Shown here piece after piece: positions 27,604-36,753 of a stretch of DNA of 64,000 bases. A program made the translations under genes and the position numbers. Origin of the DNA: 13-2-20CM-66-19 sp963824395 (GTDB lineage Bacteria > Pseudomonadota > Gammaproteobacteria > Steroidobacterales > Steroidobacteraceae); assembly GCA_963824395.1 (NCBI GenBank), contig CAWGPF010000003.1, forward strand, positions 124,001 through 188,000. Reading direction: 5' to 3'. Under the pieces are notes generated by a model. That model saw only the letters and a program-made list of their open reading frames with translations. It was not told where the DNA came from and made no database searches. The stretch's first letter is position 1; the number at the start of each line of letters is the position of its first letter.

Positions 27604-27858
27604 ATGAAAGTGAATGCTAGGAGGGCCGCCATGGCCTCTTTTTATATGCTTGCCCCGATCTTGATGACCGGTGTGATATGGATGGCGACCAGTCGACCCG
27701 TCGCCGCGACGCAACAATTTGCTACCCAAACCGGTCAGTCGTGCGCCGCATGCCACCAAAATCCAAAGGGTGGCGGCGCACTCACGCCGGCCGGGGATCA
27801 ATTCAAGGCGAATGGAAACAAAATGCCGGCTAAGACGGACGCGCCCACGCCGAAATAG
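27604..27858 (+). CDS. Small secreted monoheme c-type cytochrome
   Basis: An 84-aa protein with an N-terminal signal or anchor (about residues 10-30) and one heme motif in SCAACHQNPKGGG, followed by LTPAGDQFKANG. The start at 27604 has a GGAGA ribosome-binding site about 8 bases upstream; the longer frame from 27334 lacks conserved features. It lies 300 bases after the MtrB-like gene and may shuttle electrons in the periplasm, as small cytochromes next to other metal-oxidation or -reduction loci do. Partner choice is inference. Confidence 0.75.
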   Translation: MKVNARRAAMASFYMLAPILMTGVIWMATSRPVAATQQFATQTGQSCAACHQNPKGGGALTPAGDQFKANGNKMPAKTDAPTPK

Positions 27859-28284
27859 TGGCGCTCGATCGTGAACACGAGATCGGGCTACACGTAGACC
27901 ATGGCCGGACCGGCCATTGGGCAGTGGAACGCGAGAGCGGGGCGGCGGGATTTCGTCTCTAAGTCCGCGGCAGAGTGTTTCTTTCTTCCGGGCCGTAGAT
28001 AGGGCTGCCGATCGGTCGAGCTTGGCCGACGCGGTCGCGTCTCGACGTTTGAGCCGGGCGCGCAGGGACTCGGGGGCTTTCTAGATCGCCAAGAGTATTC
28101 GCTTTTATCTTTGAAGCCGCCTTGCCCTCGTGAGGGCCGAATGTCCGCCACCGGACAGAGCCACCAGCGTTTTTTGGGTGACCATCGGTGGAAGGCGCGG
28201 TTGCATGAGCGCTTCAGCCGCGCGCGCCACGAGTGATGTCGCTTGCTGAAACCTACGGCGTTCAAAAACTGGAAGATCCAACAC
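27859..28284. other. Intergenic stretch without a supported gene
   Basis: About 425 bases between the small cytochrome and phosphoketolase. Open frames exist on the minus strand but have no recognisable domain or ribosome-binding site. I see no tRNA, repeat or clear terminator. The last bases hold the phosphoketolase ribosome-binding site (GGAAG at about 28271). Confidence 0.5.
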
Positions 28285-30744
28285 ATGCGAACCGACACAC
28301 TCACACCTGACGACGCTGACAAGATCAATGCGTATTGGCGGGCCGCCAACTATGTGTCTGTCGGGCAGATCTATCTTTACGACAATCCGCTGCTAAAGCG
28401 GCCGTTGCAACTGTCTGACGTGAAGCCACTGGTCGTCGGTCACTGGGGGACAACCCCCGGCCAGAACTTCATCTACGTGCACTTGAATCGCGTCATCAAT
28501 AAGTATGACTTGAACATGTTCTACGTTGCCGGTCCCGGGCACGGCGGTCCGGCGGTGGTCGGGAATGTCTATCTTGAAGGCACCTGGAGTGAGATCTATC
28601 CGAACGTGACCCAGGACGAAGCGGGGCTTAAGGAGCTTTTCAAGCAGTTCTCGTTCCCCGGCGGCATATCCAGTCACGTCGCACCGACAACTCCTGGATC
28701 GATCCATGAGGGCGGCGAATTGGGATATTCCTTGAGTCATGCGTTCGGAGCCGCGTTTGACAACCCGGATCTGATTGTCGCCTGCGTGATCGGCGACGGT
28801 GAGGCGGAAACCGGCCCGTTGGCGACCTCCTGGCAGTCCAACAAGTTCCTTGATCCAGTCACCGATGGCGCCGTGCTGCCCATTCTGCACCTCAATGGCT
28901 ACAAGATCAGTAACCCCACGGTGCTTGCGCGCATCGAACACGAAGAACTGGAGCAGTTCTTACGGGGTTGCGGCTGGGCGCCGCTGTTCGTCGAAGGCGA
29001 TGACCCGATTAGAATGCACCAACTGATGGCCGCGGCGATGGAGACGGCCATCGAGGACATCCGGCGTATCCAATCGAAGGCGCGCGACCAGGAGCCGCTT
29101 TCTCGTCGGCGATGGCCGATGATCGTACTGAAGTCACCAAAGGGCTGGACGGGGCCGAAAGTCGTTGATGGCTTACAGATCGAGGGAACGTTCAGGGCAC
29201 ACCAGGTGCCGCTGCTGGTGGATGAGGCGCATCCGGAGCATGTACCACTGCTTGAAAGCTGGATGAAAAGCTATAAGGCAGAGGAGCTCTTCGATCTGAA
29301 CGGCCGCTTAATCTCCGAATTGGCGGCTCTCGCCCCACAGGGGAACCGTCGAATGGGCGCCAACCCGCATGCCAACGGCGGCCTCTTGCTACGCGATCTG
29401 AGAATGGCGGATTTCTGCGATCACGCCGTGCAGGTGCCTTCCCCGGGCGCTGTAGAGGCTTGCGACACACAGGTGCTGGGTAAGTTCTTGCGCGATGTGG
29501 CCAAGCTGAATCACGAGGAGCGTAACTTCCGCATATTCGGCCCTGATGAGACGCTTTCCAACCTTTTGGGTGCCGTGTTCGAAGTCACCAACCGCCAGTG
29601 GGACGCCCGGGAGGCGAAAAATGACCAATTCCTTGCGCCCGAGGGGCAAGTGCTCGATTCGATGTTGAGCGAACATCAGTGCGAAGGGTGGTTGGAAGGG
29701 TACCTGCTGACGGGGCGCCACGGTCTATACAACAGCTACGAGGCGTTCATTCGCATTGTCGATTCGATGTTCAGTCAACACGCCAAATGGCTCAAGGTAT
29801 GCAGGGAACTCCCCTGGCGACGGGAGATCTCCTCCCTGAACTATTTGCTCGCGTCCCATGTGTGGCAACAGGACCATAACGGCTTCACGCATCAGGATCC
29901 CGGCTTCTTGGATCATGTGATCAACAAAAAAGCCGATATTGTCCGCGTGTACCTGCCGCCCGATGCCAACTGCCTGCTATCGGTCTTCGACCATTGCTTG
30001 CGAAGCCGCAATTACGTCAACGTCGTGGTTGCAGGCAAACATGCACTTCCGCAATGGCTCACCATGGATGCGGCGGTGGTGCATTGCACGGAGGGTATCG
30101 GGATCTGGCAATGGGCGAGCAATGATCAAGGCGCCGAGCCCGACGTCGTGATGGGCTGCTGCGGCGATACGCCGACCCTTGAGGTCCTCGCCGCCGTCTC
30201 AATCCTGCGCGAGCATCTGCCCGAAGTAAGAGTGCGGGTCGTCAATGTTGTCGACCTCATGAAGCTGCAATCCAGCACCGAGCATCCGCACGGATTGAGC
30301 GATCAGGACTATGACTCGTTGTTCACGAGAGACAAGCACATCATCTTCGCCTTTCACGGTTACCCCTGGCTAATCCATCGCCTGACGTATCGCCGAGCCA
30401 ATCGTAATCTGCACGTCCGTGGTTATAGGGAAGAGGGCACGATTACGACGCCCTTTGACATGCGTGTGCAGAATGACATTGACCGGTTCCACTTGGTAAT
30501 CGACGTGGTCAATCGGCTGCCGGGGCTGGGCACACGCGGGGCGTATCTAAAGCAGATGCTTCAGGACGAGCTCATCGAGCACAAGCATTACATTGACAAG
30601 CACGGCCAAGACATGCCAGTGATCCGCAATTGGAAGTGGATTCAGGGGCAAGCAGACAGAGGAGGCCGGCTGGCAACCTCAAAGCCCCACGTCGGCTTTG
30701 AAGGCGGGCCAGAGAAACCGGAACTCAAGCGCAAGGCTAGCTAA
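28285..30744 (+). CDS. xfp: Xylulose-5-phosphate/fructose-6-phosphate phosphoketolase
   Basis: A thiamine-diphosphate enzyme of 819 aa that splits xylulose-5-P (or fructose-6-P) with phosphate into acetyl-phosphate and a sugar phosphate. Family signatures include YWRAANYVSVGQIYL at the N-terminus, GPGHGGPA, GEAETGPLATSW in the ThDP-binding region, and the C-terminal GYREEGTITTPFDM. I chose the ATG at 28285, with GGAAG about 9 bases upstream. The usual partner, acetate kinase, survives only as a fragment immediately downstream, so another enzyme must use the acetyl-phosphate if the pathway works. Confidence 0.96.
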   Translation: MRTDTLTPDDADKINAYWRAANYVSVGQIYLYDNPLLKRPLQLSDVKPLVVGHWGTTPGQNFIYVHLNRVINKYDLNMFYVAGPGHGGPAVVGNVYLEGTWSEIYPNVTQDEAGLKELFKQFSFPGGISSHVAPTTPGSIHEGGELGYSLSHAFGAAFDNPDLIVACVIGDGEAETGPLATSWQSNKFLDPVTDGAVLPILHLNGYKISNPTVLARIEHEELEQFLRGCGWAPLFVEGDDPIRMHQLMAAAMETAIEDIRRIQSKARDQEPLSRRRWPMIVLKSPKGWTGPKVVDGLQIEGTFRAHQVPLLVDEAHPEHVPLLESWMKSYKAEELFDLNGRLISELAALAPQGNRRMGANPHANGGLLLRDLRMADFCDHAVQVPSPGAVEACDTQVLGKFLRDVAKLNHEERNFRIFGPDETLSNLLGAVFEVTNRQWDAREAKNDQFLAPEGQVLDSMLSEHQCEGWLEGYLLTGRHGLYNSYEAFIRIVDSMFSQHAKWLKVCRELPWRREISSLNYLLASHVWQQDHNGFTHQDPGFLDHVINKKADIVRVYLPPDANCLLSVFDHCLRSRNYVNVVVAGKHALPQWLTMDAAVVHCTEGIGIWQWASNDQGAEPDVVMGCCGDTPTLEVLAAVSILREHLPEVRVRVVNVVDLMKLQSSTEHPHGLSDQDYDSLFTRDKHIIFAFHGYPWLIHRLTYRRANRNLHVRGYREEGTITTPFDMRVQNDIDRFHLVIDVVNRLPGLGTRGAYLKQMLQDELIEHKHYIDKHGQDMPVIRNWKWIQGQADRGGRLATSKPHVGFEGGPEKPELKRKAS

Positions 30745-30803
30745 ATCACGCTTCCTGCCCATCGAGCGCCCGACGTTGGGTTCCGGGGAATATTAATCCC
30801 GAC

Positions 30804-30986
30804 TTGCACGTGCTCGCGCTGAATAGCGGCTCCTCATCGCTTAAGTTCGGCCTATCTCGGGTACGTTCCCTGGAAACTGAACGGTTGATCGCCGGGGAGG
30901 CGGAATCGATTGATGAAGTTACCGGTGACTTCCACGCCGAAGACGCTGCGGGCCGCTCCTTGCTCCGAGGCATTTATTCACAGTGA
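30804..30986 (+). pseudogene. ackA: Acetate kinase N-terminal remnant
   Basis: Only about 60 codons remain. They begin with the acetate-kinase N-terminal ATP-binding motif LALNSGSSSLKFGL and end at a TGA after about 60 residues, whereas intact AckA is near 400 aa. No continuation was found in the following bases in any frame. The position just after xfp matches the common xfp-ackA pairing, so this is most likely a deletion remnant. Start candidates are TTG 30804 or the following GTG. Confidence 0.7.
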
Positions 30987-31366
30987 ACAGCTGGCCGCAA
31001 TTGGAGGTTGGAGCGCGGCGCGTAGCCCGGGCCTCTGAGCCGGGGCCTGTCAGCCTCTCCCTGCCTGCACGCCCGGCACTCTTGTCTGACCGCGATGCTG
31101 CGATGCCTCAATGCAAGGGACTGTCCGCTCGCCATGAGGCTGGGACAAGTACACCGTCGCGGCTTACACTAAACCGTCGCACCAAGAAAAAAATACATCG
31201 GGGCGACGAAGGGCCATGCCAATCACGGCGATCCCATTTGGTCAGACCCAATCATCGGCGCCAGATGAAGCATTTGGCAAGCCATGTCCAAAGCGCTATC
31301 GCTCGGGGCCGATCCATTTGCCTCTGAGACCCTCAATAACTAATACCACAACAGGAAGCGTCTCCC
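30987..31366. other. Intergenic stretch after the ackA remnant
   Basis: About 380 bases with no domain I can recognise in any frame. It probably includes the promoter of the following repeat protein; an AGGA-type ribosome-binding site lies just before 31367. The deletion junction of ackA should be at its left edge. Confidence 0.4.
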
Positions 31367-32614
31367 ATGAAACCTCCCTATATGCCCGCTCTAGCCTTGG
31401 CCGTAGCCCTACTTACGGACGGACAGTCTTATGCTCAATCGCCGCCGGATATCGTCACGAGCGATGGGTACCAGGACACGGCCGTTGGAACAGCAGTGCT
31501 GGGTCGCATAGTTCCCAACCTCATCCCGCCGGGAGCCCAACAAAATACGGGTGTTGGGGCCTACGCGCTCCTCCAAGATACGACTGGCGCGAGCAACACG
31601 GCTGTAGGTGCGGCTTCGCTGGCGGGGACCACGACAGGTGGCGGGAATACTGCGGTGGGCAGTGACACACTGACCCTGAATGTAACTGGAAGCAACAATA
31701 CTGCCACGGGTCTCTCTGCACTCGCACAGAATACGAGTGGGGTGCACAACACTGCCATCGGAGCGGGAGCCCTGTTCGGAAACGTCACCGGTCAGTTCAA
31801 TACCGCCTCCGGCGACCAGGCGCTCGCGGGCGGAAACAACCCTGACATGACCGGCAGCTACAACACCGCCGACGGTTCTGAGGCGTTGTTTTCGAATACG
31901 GCTGGCCAGGAAAACACCGCTGCCGGATCGTTCGCGCTGACTTTCAATACGACTGGGGAATACAACACAGCCTCCGGTTATCAGTCACTCGGTTCCAACA
32001 AGACAGGCAGTAACAACACCGCAGTCGGAATCAATGCGCTAGGAACCAACGAGGGCGGTTCCAATAACATTGCGATTGGAGCCAATGCCGGGTACTACAT
32101 CCGAGGCAGCCTGTACAATATCGACATTGGTAACGTCGGAAACGCAATGGACGTCGGACTCATTCGGATTGGTACTTCCGGTCAGCAGAGCGCGGCGTAT
32201 ATCGCAGGTATTGCCAGCGCGCATGTTACGGGCAGCGCCGTTTACATCACATCCACTGGCCAGCTTGGGGTACTGGCATCGTCCGAGCACTACAAGACTG
32301 CCATTACCTCCATGGGCTCGAGAACTGAGAAGCTAAACCGGTTACGCCCAGTGGTCTTCCGCCTGAAAGCCGATCCGAAGGGAGTTGTTCAGTACGGTCT
32401 CATCGCTGAAGAAGTTGCGAAGGTGTATCCGGAGCTCGTGATCAGGGATGGGGCGGGGCAAATTCAAGGCGTTCGTTACGAGGAGCTGGCGCCTATGCTT
32501 TTGAACGAAGCGCAGCAGCAGCGACAGGAGATCGATCAGCTGAAGCAGCAGCTCGCCCAGTTACAAGCACTGGTCGAGCTCCAAACTAGGAGCGAACTAG
32601 TCGCGCAGCGCTGA
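31367..32614 (+). CDS. Secreted repeat protein with C-terminal S74 intramolecular chaperone
   Basis: A 415-aa protein with an N-terminal signal peptide, then roughly ten degenerate repeats built on NTAxGxxAL-type units (about residues 60-240), as in trimeric tail-spike or adhesin head domains. The C-terminal third is a peptidase S74 (endosialidase-type) chaperone: SSEHYK places Ser and Lys five residues apart, as required for self-cleavage, followed by a typical LNRLRPVVFRLK and YGLIAEEVAKVYPELV. A final coiled coil is rich in Gln and Leu. S74 domains drive trimerisation of phage fibres, but no other phage gene is near. It is probably a surface or secreted trimer; the ligand is unknown. Confidence 0.8.
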   Translation: MKPPYMPALALAVALLTDGQSYAQSPPDIVTSDGYQDTAVGTAVLGRIVPNLIPPGAQQNTGVGAYALLQDTTGASNTAVGAASLAGTTTGGGNTAVGSDTLTLNVTGSNNTATGLSALAQNTSGVHNTAIGAGALFGNVTGQFNTASGDQALAGGNNPDMTGSYNTADGSEALFSNTAGQENTAAGSFALTFNTTGEYNTASGYQSLGSNKTGSNNTAVGINALGTNEGGSNNIAIGANAGYYIRGSLYNIDIGNVGNAMDVGLIRIGTSGQQSAAYIAGIASAHVTGSAVYITSTGQLGVLASSEHYKTAITSMGSRTEKLNRLRPVVFRLKADPKGVVQYGLIAEEVAKVYPELVIRDGAGQIQGVRYEELAPMLLNEAQQQRQEIDQLKQQLAQLQALVELQTRSELVAQR

Positions 32615-32689
32615 TGGGACAGGACACGCACTCCTCTTTGGCTTCGCTTGGCGGCCCGGTACATCCCCGGGCGCAGATACCGAGTGTCG

Positions 32690-32922
32690 GCAGCGTGAAT
32701 TCCATCCGTCACCAAATGGAAGACGGTTCCACCTCTCGTCTCGATCGGCGCGCGCGCAATGCGGGTCAGCACGAACACACGGCTACCAAACGGCGGAATA
32801 TCTCCCCGGCAGCCATTCCAGGTCTCATCTGGCCGGGGCCCCCGCACGGGCTCGAACATGTTTCTTCCCATGATCCAGGCGCCCACGTTCTCGAAGCTCC
32901 GCGCGGCGAAGTCATCGTCCAT
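32690..32922 (-). pseudogene. Fragment of a RibD-C/dihydrofolate-reductase-like protein
   Basis: A roughly 77-codon stretch resembles the middle of small DHFR/RibD-C-type reductases: AWIMGRNMFEPVRGP, DETWNGCRGD, VFVLTRIARAPIE, FHLVTDGI. The expected N-terminal NADPH-binding part and the C-terminal part are absent, and after the match the frame runs on into unrelated sequence. No upstream piece was found. It looks like a decayed gene. Confidence 0.5.
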
Positions 32923-33582
32923 CCCGCGCCATGCTGAGTGGATTGAGGTGCCGCGGGCCGAGTTACCGGAACGATGAGGTTATCGGCGGCGATGCGTTGA
33001 GCGCGTCCTGGAACGATGAGCGGATCTTCCTGCCTTCGAGATGCTATCGATCGCTTGGTCTACGGCGAGGCTGGAGAAGGGCGAGCGGGTTGGCCGTCGA
33101 GCCAAGTCGCAACGCATTGCTGAAGCTCAGGATTTATTTTGCGTCGGCCTCATTTAGATCACCCGCCCGCGCGAGCCGGCACTCTCGGTAGGTAGTGCCC
33201 AAACGTTCTAGGGTGATCCAGGAGCGCCCCAGACGCCCCGGCGATCCCCGATGGCTTGACCGCGCTCGAGCTCATGCCAATCTAAGAGTCAGCCGGGTTT
33301 TTTCACGGCCCTGACATAGGGCTCGAATCCCCTCAGGGACTCCAATATAATCAATAGGTTACGCCGCTCACGCGGCAGGCAGAACAGGATTGAACTTCTG
33401 TTGCCATCTCTATAGGATGCCGACCCCTTCTGCCCTCGAGTCCCGGATCTGCCAGCGCCAGGCATGGGAGCGAGGAAGGCGCTGCTCTTCGGCGCAGATC
33501 ATTTTGTATACCTGAGCCGGGCCAGGACGTCTGGCGCGCTGCTCGACAGTGTGGATCGAAAACCCGAAACGGAAAACTTGCC
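32923..33582. other. Intergenic stretch with a tRNA-like T-arm fragment, otherwise featureless
   Basis: About 660 bases without a convincing gene. Near 33330-33352 the sequence GGGCTCGAATCCCCTCAGGG followed by ACTCCA resembles the T-arm and acceptor end of a tRNA or tmRNA, but no upstream arms are recognisable, and T-stem pairing is imperfect. It may be an old attachment site or chance. The EF-G promoter probably lies at the right end. Confidence 0.3.
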
Positions 33583-35739
33583 ATGGCCCGTACGACTGCT
33601 CTTTCTGATATCCGCAACATCGGCATCATCGCCCATGTCGATGCCGGCAAAACGACGACGACCGAGCGCATCCTGTATTACACCGGCCGCAAGCACACGA
33701 TCATCGACATCCATGACACCAAGGATCTGAAGACCTCGACGACGACGGATTACCTCGAGCAGGAACAGAAACGCGGCATTACGATCCAGAGCGCCGCAGT
33801 CTCCTGCTTCTGGCGCGGGAAAAAGATCAACCTGATCGATACCCCGGGGCACGTCGACTTCACCATCGAGGTGAATCGCTCGCTGCGCGTGCTGGACGGC
33901 GCCGTGGTGGTGTTCGACGGAGTCGCGGGCGTCGAGCCCCAGTCTGAAACCAACTGGCGTCTCGCGGACAACTACGGTGTGCCGCGCATTTGCTATGTCA
34001 ACAAAATGGACCGCAGTGGCGCTAACTTCACGCGCTGTGTGGACATGATCGGGAAGCGCCTCGGTGCGCGCCCGCTGCCGGTGCAGATTCCGATCGGTTC
34101 CGAAGACAACTTCAAGGGCATGATCGATCTCGTCGAGATGAAGGCGCTGGTGTGGGAGTCGGACGACAAGGATGCCGAATGGCAAACGCTCGACGTGACG
34201 CCGGATCTCGCCGACAAGCTTGGCATCCATGTGCCAACGGATCGCGAGCTCCTCGCGGATGTGGAGAAGTACCGTACGGAACTCGTCGATACCTGTCTTG
34301 AGATGGACGACGACGCCATGCACAAGTATCTCGAAGACGGCCACGCGCCGTCGGCGGACGTGCTGCGCAAGTGCCTGCGTAAGGGCACCGTGACCAGTGC
34401 CTTTAACCCGGTGCTGTGCGGCTCTTCGTATAAGAACAAGGGCGTCCAGCAGGTGCTCGATGCGGTTGTCGACTACATGCCGGCGCCCACGGACGTCCCG
34501 GCCATCAAGACGCTGGACGAAGACGGCAACGTCATCGGCGAACGCAAGTGCTCGGATGACGAGCCGTTCAGTGGCCTGGCGTTCAAGGTAATCAACGATG
34601 CGTACGGTGCTCTGACGTTCGTGCGCGTGTACTCGGGTGTGCTCACCAGAGGCGCTTCGGTGGAGAACTCCACGCGCGGCAAGCGCGAGAAGATCGGTCG
34701 TATGGTCGAGATGTTCGCCAAGGAAGCGAATGCGATCGACGAGGCTCGCGCCGGCGACATCATCGCGCTCGTCTCCATGCAGGAAACGGAAACCGGCGAC
34801 ACGCTCTGCGATGCCGCCCATCCGGTGATCCTCGAGCGCATGCGCTTCCCGGACCCTGTCATCAGCGTGTCCGTGCAACCGAAGGCCAAGGGCGATCAGG
34901 AGAAATTCGGCGCCGCGCTCGGCAAGATGGTTCGCGCCGATCCTTCGCTTCATTTGGAAACGGATCGCGAAACGGGCCAGACGATTCTGCGCGGCATGGG
35001 CGAGCTACACCTCGAAGTGACGCTCGATCGCATGCGCACGGAATTCAACGTCGAAGGCACCATGGGCGAGCCGCAGGTCGCCTATCGCGAGACCATTACG
35101 CGCAAGATCGACGAGCAGTACGTCCACAAGAAGCAGACCGGCGGCTCGGGCCAGTTCGCCGAAGTTTGGATCACGTTCGAGCCGCTCGAGCGCAGCGCGG
35201 GCTTCGAATTCGTGGATGCCACCTCGGGCGGCTCCGTGCCGCGCGAGTACGTGCCGGCGGTGGAGAAGGGGCTCAAGATCCAGAAAGAGGATGGCGTGCT
35301 GGCGCACTTCCCGACCGTGGACTTCCGCGCTACGTTGACGGACGGGAGCTACCACGATGTCGATTCGAACGCGCTCACCTTCGAAATCGCGGCCAAGGCG
35401 TGCTTCCGCGAGGCCATGCGCAAGGCAGGTCCCATCCTGCTCGAGCCGGTGATGAAGGTCGAGACTGTGACGCCGGGCGACTACCTGGGCGATGTCATCG
35501 GCGACCTGAACCGTCGCCGTGGCCTGATTCAGGATCAGCTGGAACGCGGCGCCAACATCGCAGTCGTGGCCACCGTGCCACTGTCGGAGATGTTCGGATA
35601 CATTGGCCAGCTACGCTCTATGACCAGCGGTCGCGCGTCCTACACCATGGAGTTCTCGCACTACGAGCCCGTGCCGAAGAATGTAGCGGACGAAGTGATC
35701 GCCGCGGTCACTGAGGCGAAGGCGGCCGCGAACGCCTGA
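33583..35739 (+). CDS. fusA: Elongation factor G, stand-alone paralogue
   Basis: A 718-aa translational GTPase with the full EF-G layout: G1 AHVDAGKTTTTERIL, G3 DTPGHVDF, G4 NKMD, and domains II-V to the C-terminus (FGYIGQLRSMTSGRASY). It promotes ribosome translocation. It is not in a str operon (no rpsL, rpsG or tuf nearby). Switch I is unusual: after TGRKHTIIDIHD comes KDLKTSTTTDYLEQEQKRG, unlike the GAATMDWMEQEQERG of typical proteobacterial FusA. It may be a second EF-G of a different subfamily, with a role in recycling or stress, or the sole copy; the window cannot decide. Confidence 0.93.
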   Translation: MARTTALSDIRNIGIIAHVDAGKTTTTERILYYTGRKHTIIDIHDTKDLKTSTTTDYLEQEQKRGITIQSAAVSCFWRGKKINLIDTPGHVDFTIEVNRSLRVLDGAVVVFDGVAGVEPQSETNWRLADNYGVPRICYVNKMDRSGANFTRCVDMIGKRLGARPLPVQIPIGSEDNFKGMIDLVEMKALVWESDDKDAEWQTLDVTPDLADKLGIHVPTDRELLADVEKYRTELVDTCLEMDDDAMHKYLEDGHAPSADVLRKCLRKGTVTSAFNPVLCGSSYKNKGVQQVLDAVVDYMPAPTDVPAIKTLDEDGNVIGERKCSDDEPFSGLAFKVINDAYGALTFVRVYSGVLTRGASVENSTRGKREKIGRMVEMFAKEANAIDEARAGDIIALVSMQETETGDTLCDAAHPVILERMRFPDPVISVSVQPKAKGDQEKFGAALGKMVRADPSLHLETDRETGQTILRGMGELHLEVTLDRMRTEFNVEGTMGEPQVAYRETITRKIDEQYVHKKQTGGSGQFAEVWITFEPLERSAGFEFVDATSGGSVPREYVPAVEKGLKIQKEDGVLAHFPTVDFRATLTDGSYHDVDSNALTFEIAAKACFREAMRKAGPILLEPVMKVETVTPGDYLGDVIGDLNRRRGLIQDQLERGANIAVVATVPLSEMFGYIGQLRSMTSGRASYTMEFSHYEPVPKNVADEVIAAVTEAKAAANA

Positions 35740-35758
35740 GGACGGCGGTCCCGTCTGC

Positions 35759-36622
35759 GTGAGCTCTGGTGCGACGGTCGCGCAGCAGCGGTCGGAACTC
35801 TCGTTCCGATCCGTGCAGCTTCGTTGTCTCGACGCAGGCAGAAAGCCGCTGAAACACGCGAGTGCGTCGGGCTTTGTCCGCATCGAGGACGGCGTTCCGT
35901 TCCTGTACACGTGCTGGCACGTGGTCACCGGTTACGACCGAAACGATCTGCGAGTAACGAACGCACTGCCGAAACGGGCATTCCTCGAGGTGTTCGTGCA
36001 GGCCCACCAGCAGCAGAGCGACAGCACCCCGCTCGCGGGAGGACTGCCGTCATTCACCATTCCTCTGTATGACGAGTCTGCGCGGCCCAAAAAGCCTCGG
36101 TGGTATCAGGATCGCGCACACCTGCCGCACCCCGATCTGAACTCGATCGGACTTTGCGTCCCGTCGTGGCACGACGCCGTGAAGATCCCCCTGCCGACTG
36201 ATGTGAGCGTCTCGGAGTGGCAGCTCGTTTCCAATCCGGTTCTGGCCTCAAGCACGGCACTCAAGGCGGGCGACAAGATCTATGTCGTAGGATTTCCGTA
36301 TGGCTGCAGCACGGGCAGCGTCGGTGTGCCCGGGCCGGTCGTGCTGACGAGATTCGTTACGGCTACCGCAGTCAGCGGCAGACCGCAGGAGATTCTTTTG
36401 GATTCTGGAGGCGCACCAGGAATGTCTGGTGGTCCAGTGTTCGTCGAGCGTGACAGCGAGATTGCGTTATTGGGTGTATACACGGGCATCATCTACCCCG
36501 ATCCGGTGATCAAGCGTAATGCGAAAGTCACCGCTCTGGGCTCGTGCACGGACCTGAGTTCGTGTTGGAGGGGGAGTCTTCCGCTGGTTCGAGAGCCCAG
36601 TGAGGCCTTGGTAATCGCCTGA
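35759..36622 (+). CDS. Trypsin-like serine peptidase, cytoplasmic or leaderless
   Basis: A 287-aa protein with the chymotrypsin-fold triad in order: His54 in TCWHVV, Asp125 in HPDLNSIGL, and Ser222 in GAPGMSGGPVF. No signal peptide is visible. The start is a GTG at 35759, 19 bases after EF-G, so it could be co-transcribed. The substrate is unknown. It resembles stand-alone trypsin-like proteins often found beside effector or stress genes, but no partner is evident here. A second, apparently inactive relative lies at 57264-58214. Confidence 0.78.
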   Translation: MSSGATVAQQRSELSFRSVQLRCLDAGRKPLKHASASGFVRIEDGVPFLYTCWHVVTGYDRNDLRVTNALPKRAFLEVFVQAHQQQSDSTPLAGGLPSFTIPLYDESARPKKPRWYQDRAHLPHPDLNSIGLCVPSWHDAVKIPLPTDVSVSEWQLVSNPVLASSTALKAGDKIYVVGFPYGCSTGSVGVPGPVVLTRFVTATAVSGRPQEILLDSGGAPGMSGGPVFVERDSEIALLGVYTGIIYPDPVIKRNAKVTALGSCTDLSSCWRGSLPLVREPSEALVIA

Positions 36623-36649
36623 CGTGCTTACTGGAATTGTAACGTGAGG

Positions 36650-36690
36650 CGCCGCCCTTTCCCGGCGGCGGTCTCTCGAATCGTTCTATT
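36650..36690 (+). terminator. Possible weak rho-independent terminator after the peptidase gene
   Basis: A 7-bp GC-rich stem (CGCCGCC with GGCGGCG) and a 7-base loop, followed by a moderately T-rich stretch (CGTTCTATTTT) about 10 bases later. The T-tract is not adjacent to the stem, so this is a weak call. Confidence 0.35.
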
Positions 36691-36753
36691 TTCAGAATTC
36701 CGAGGCAATTGGTGCATGCACATGCGGATACCGCCGCCGCCTGATCACTGGGT

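Noticed and set aside
27888..28349. 153-codon minus-strand frame before phosphoketolase
   Set aside because: No domain, basic composition, and overlap with the phosphoketolase start.
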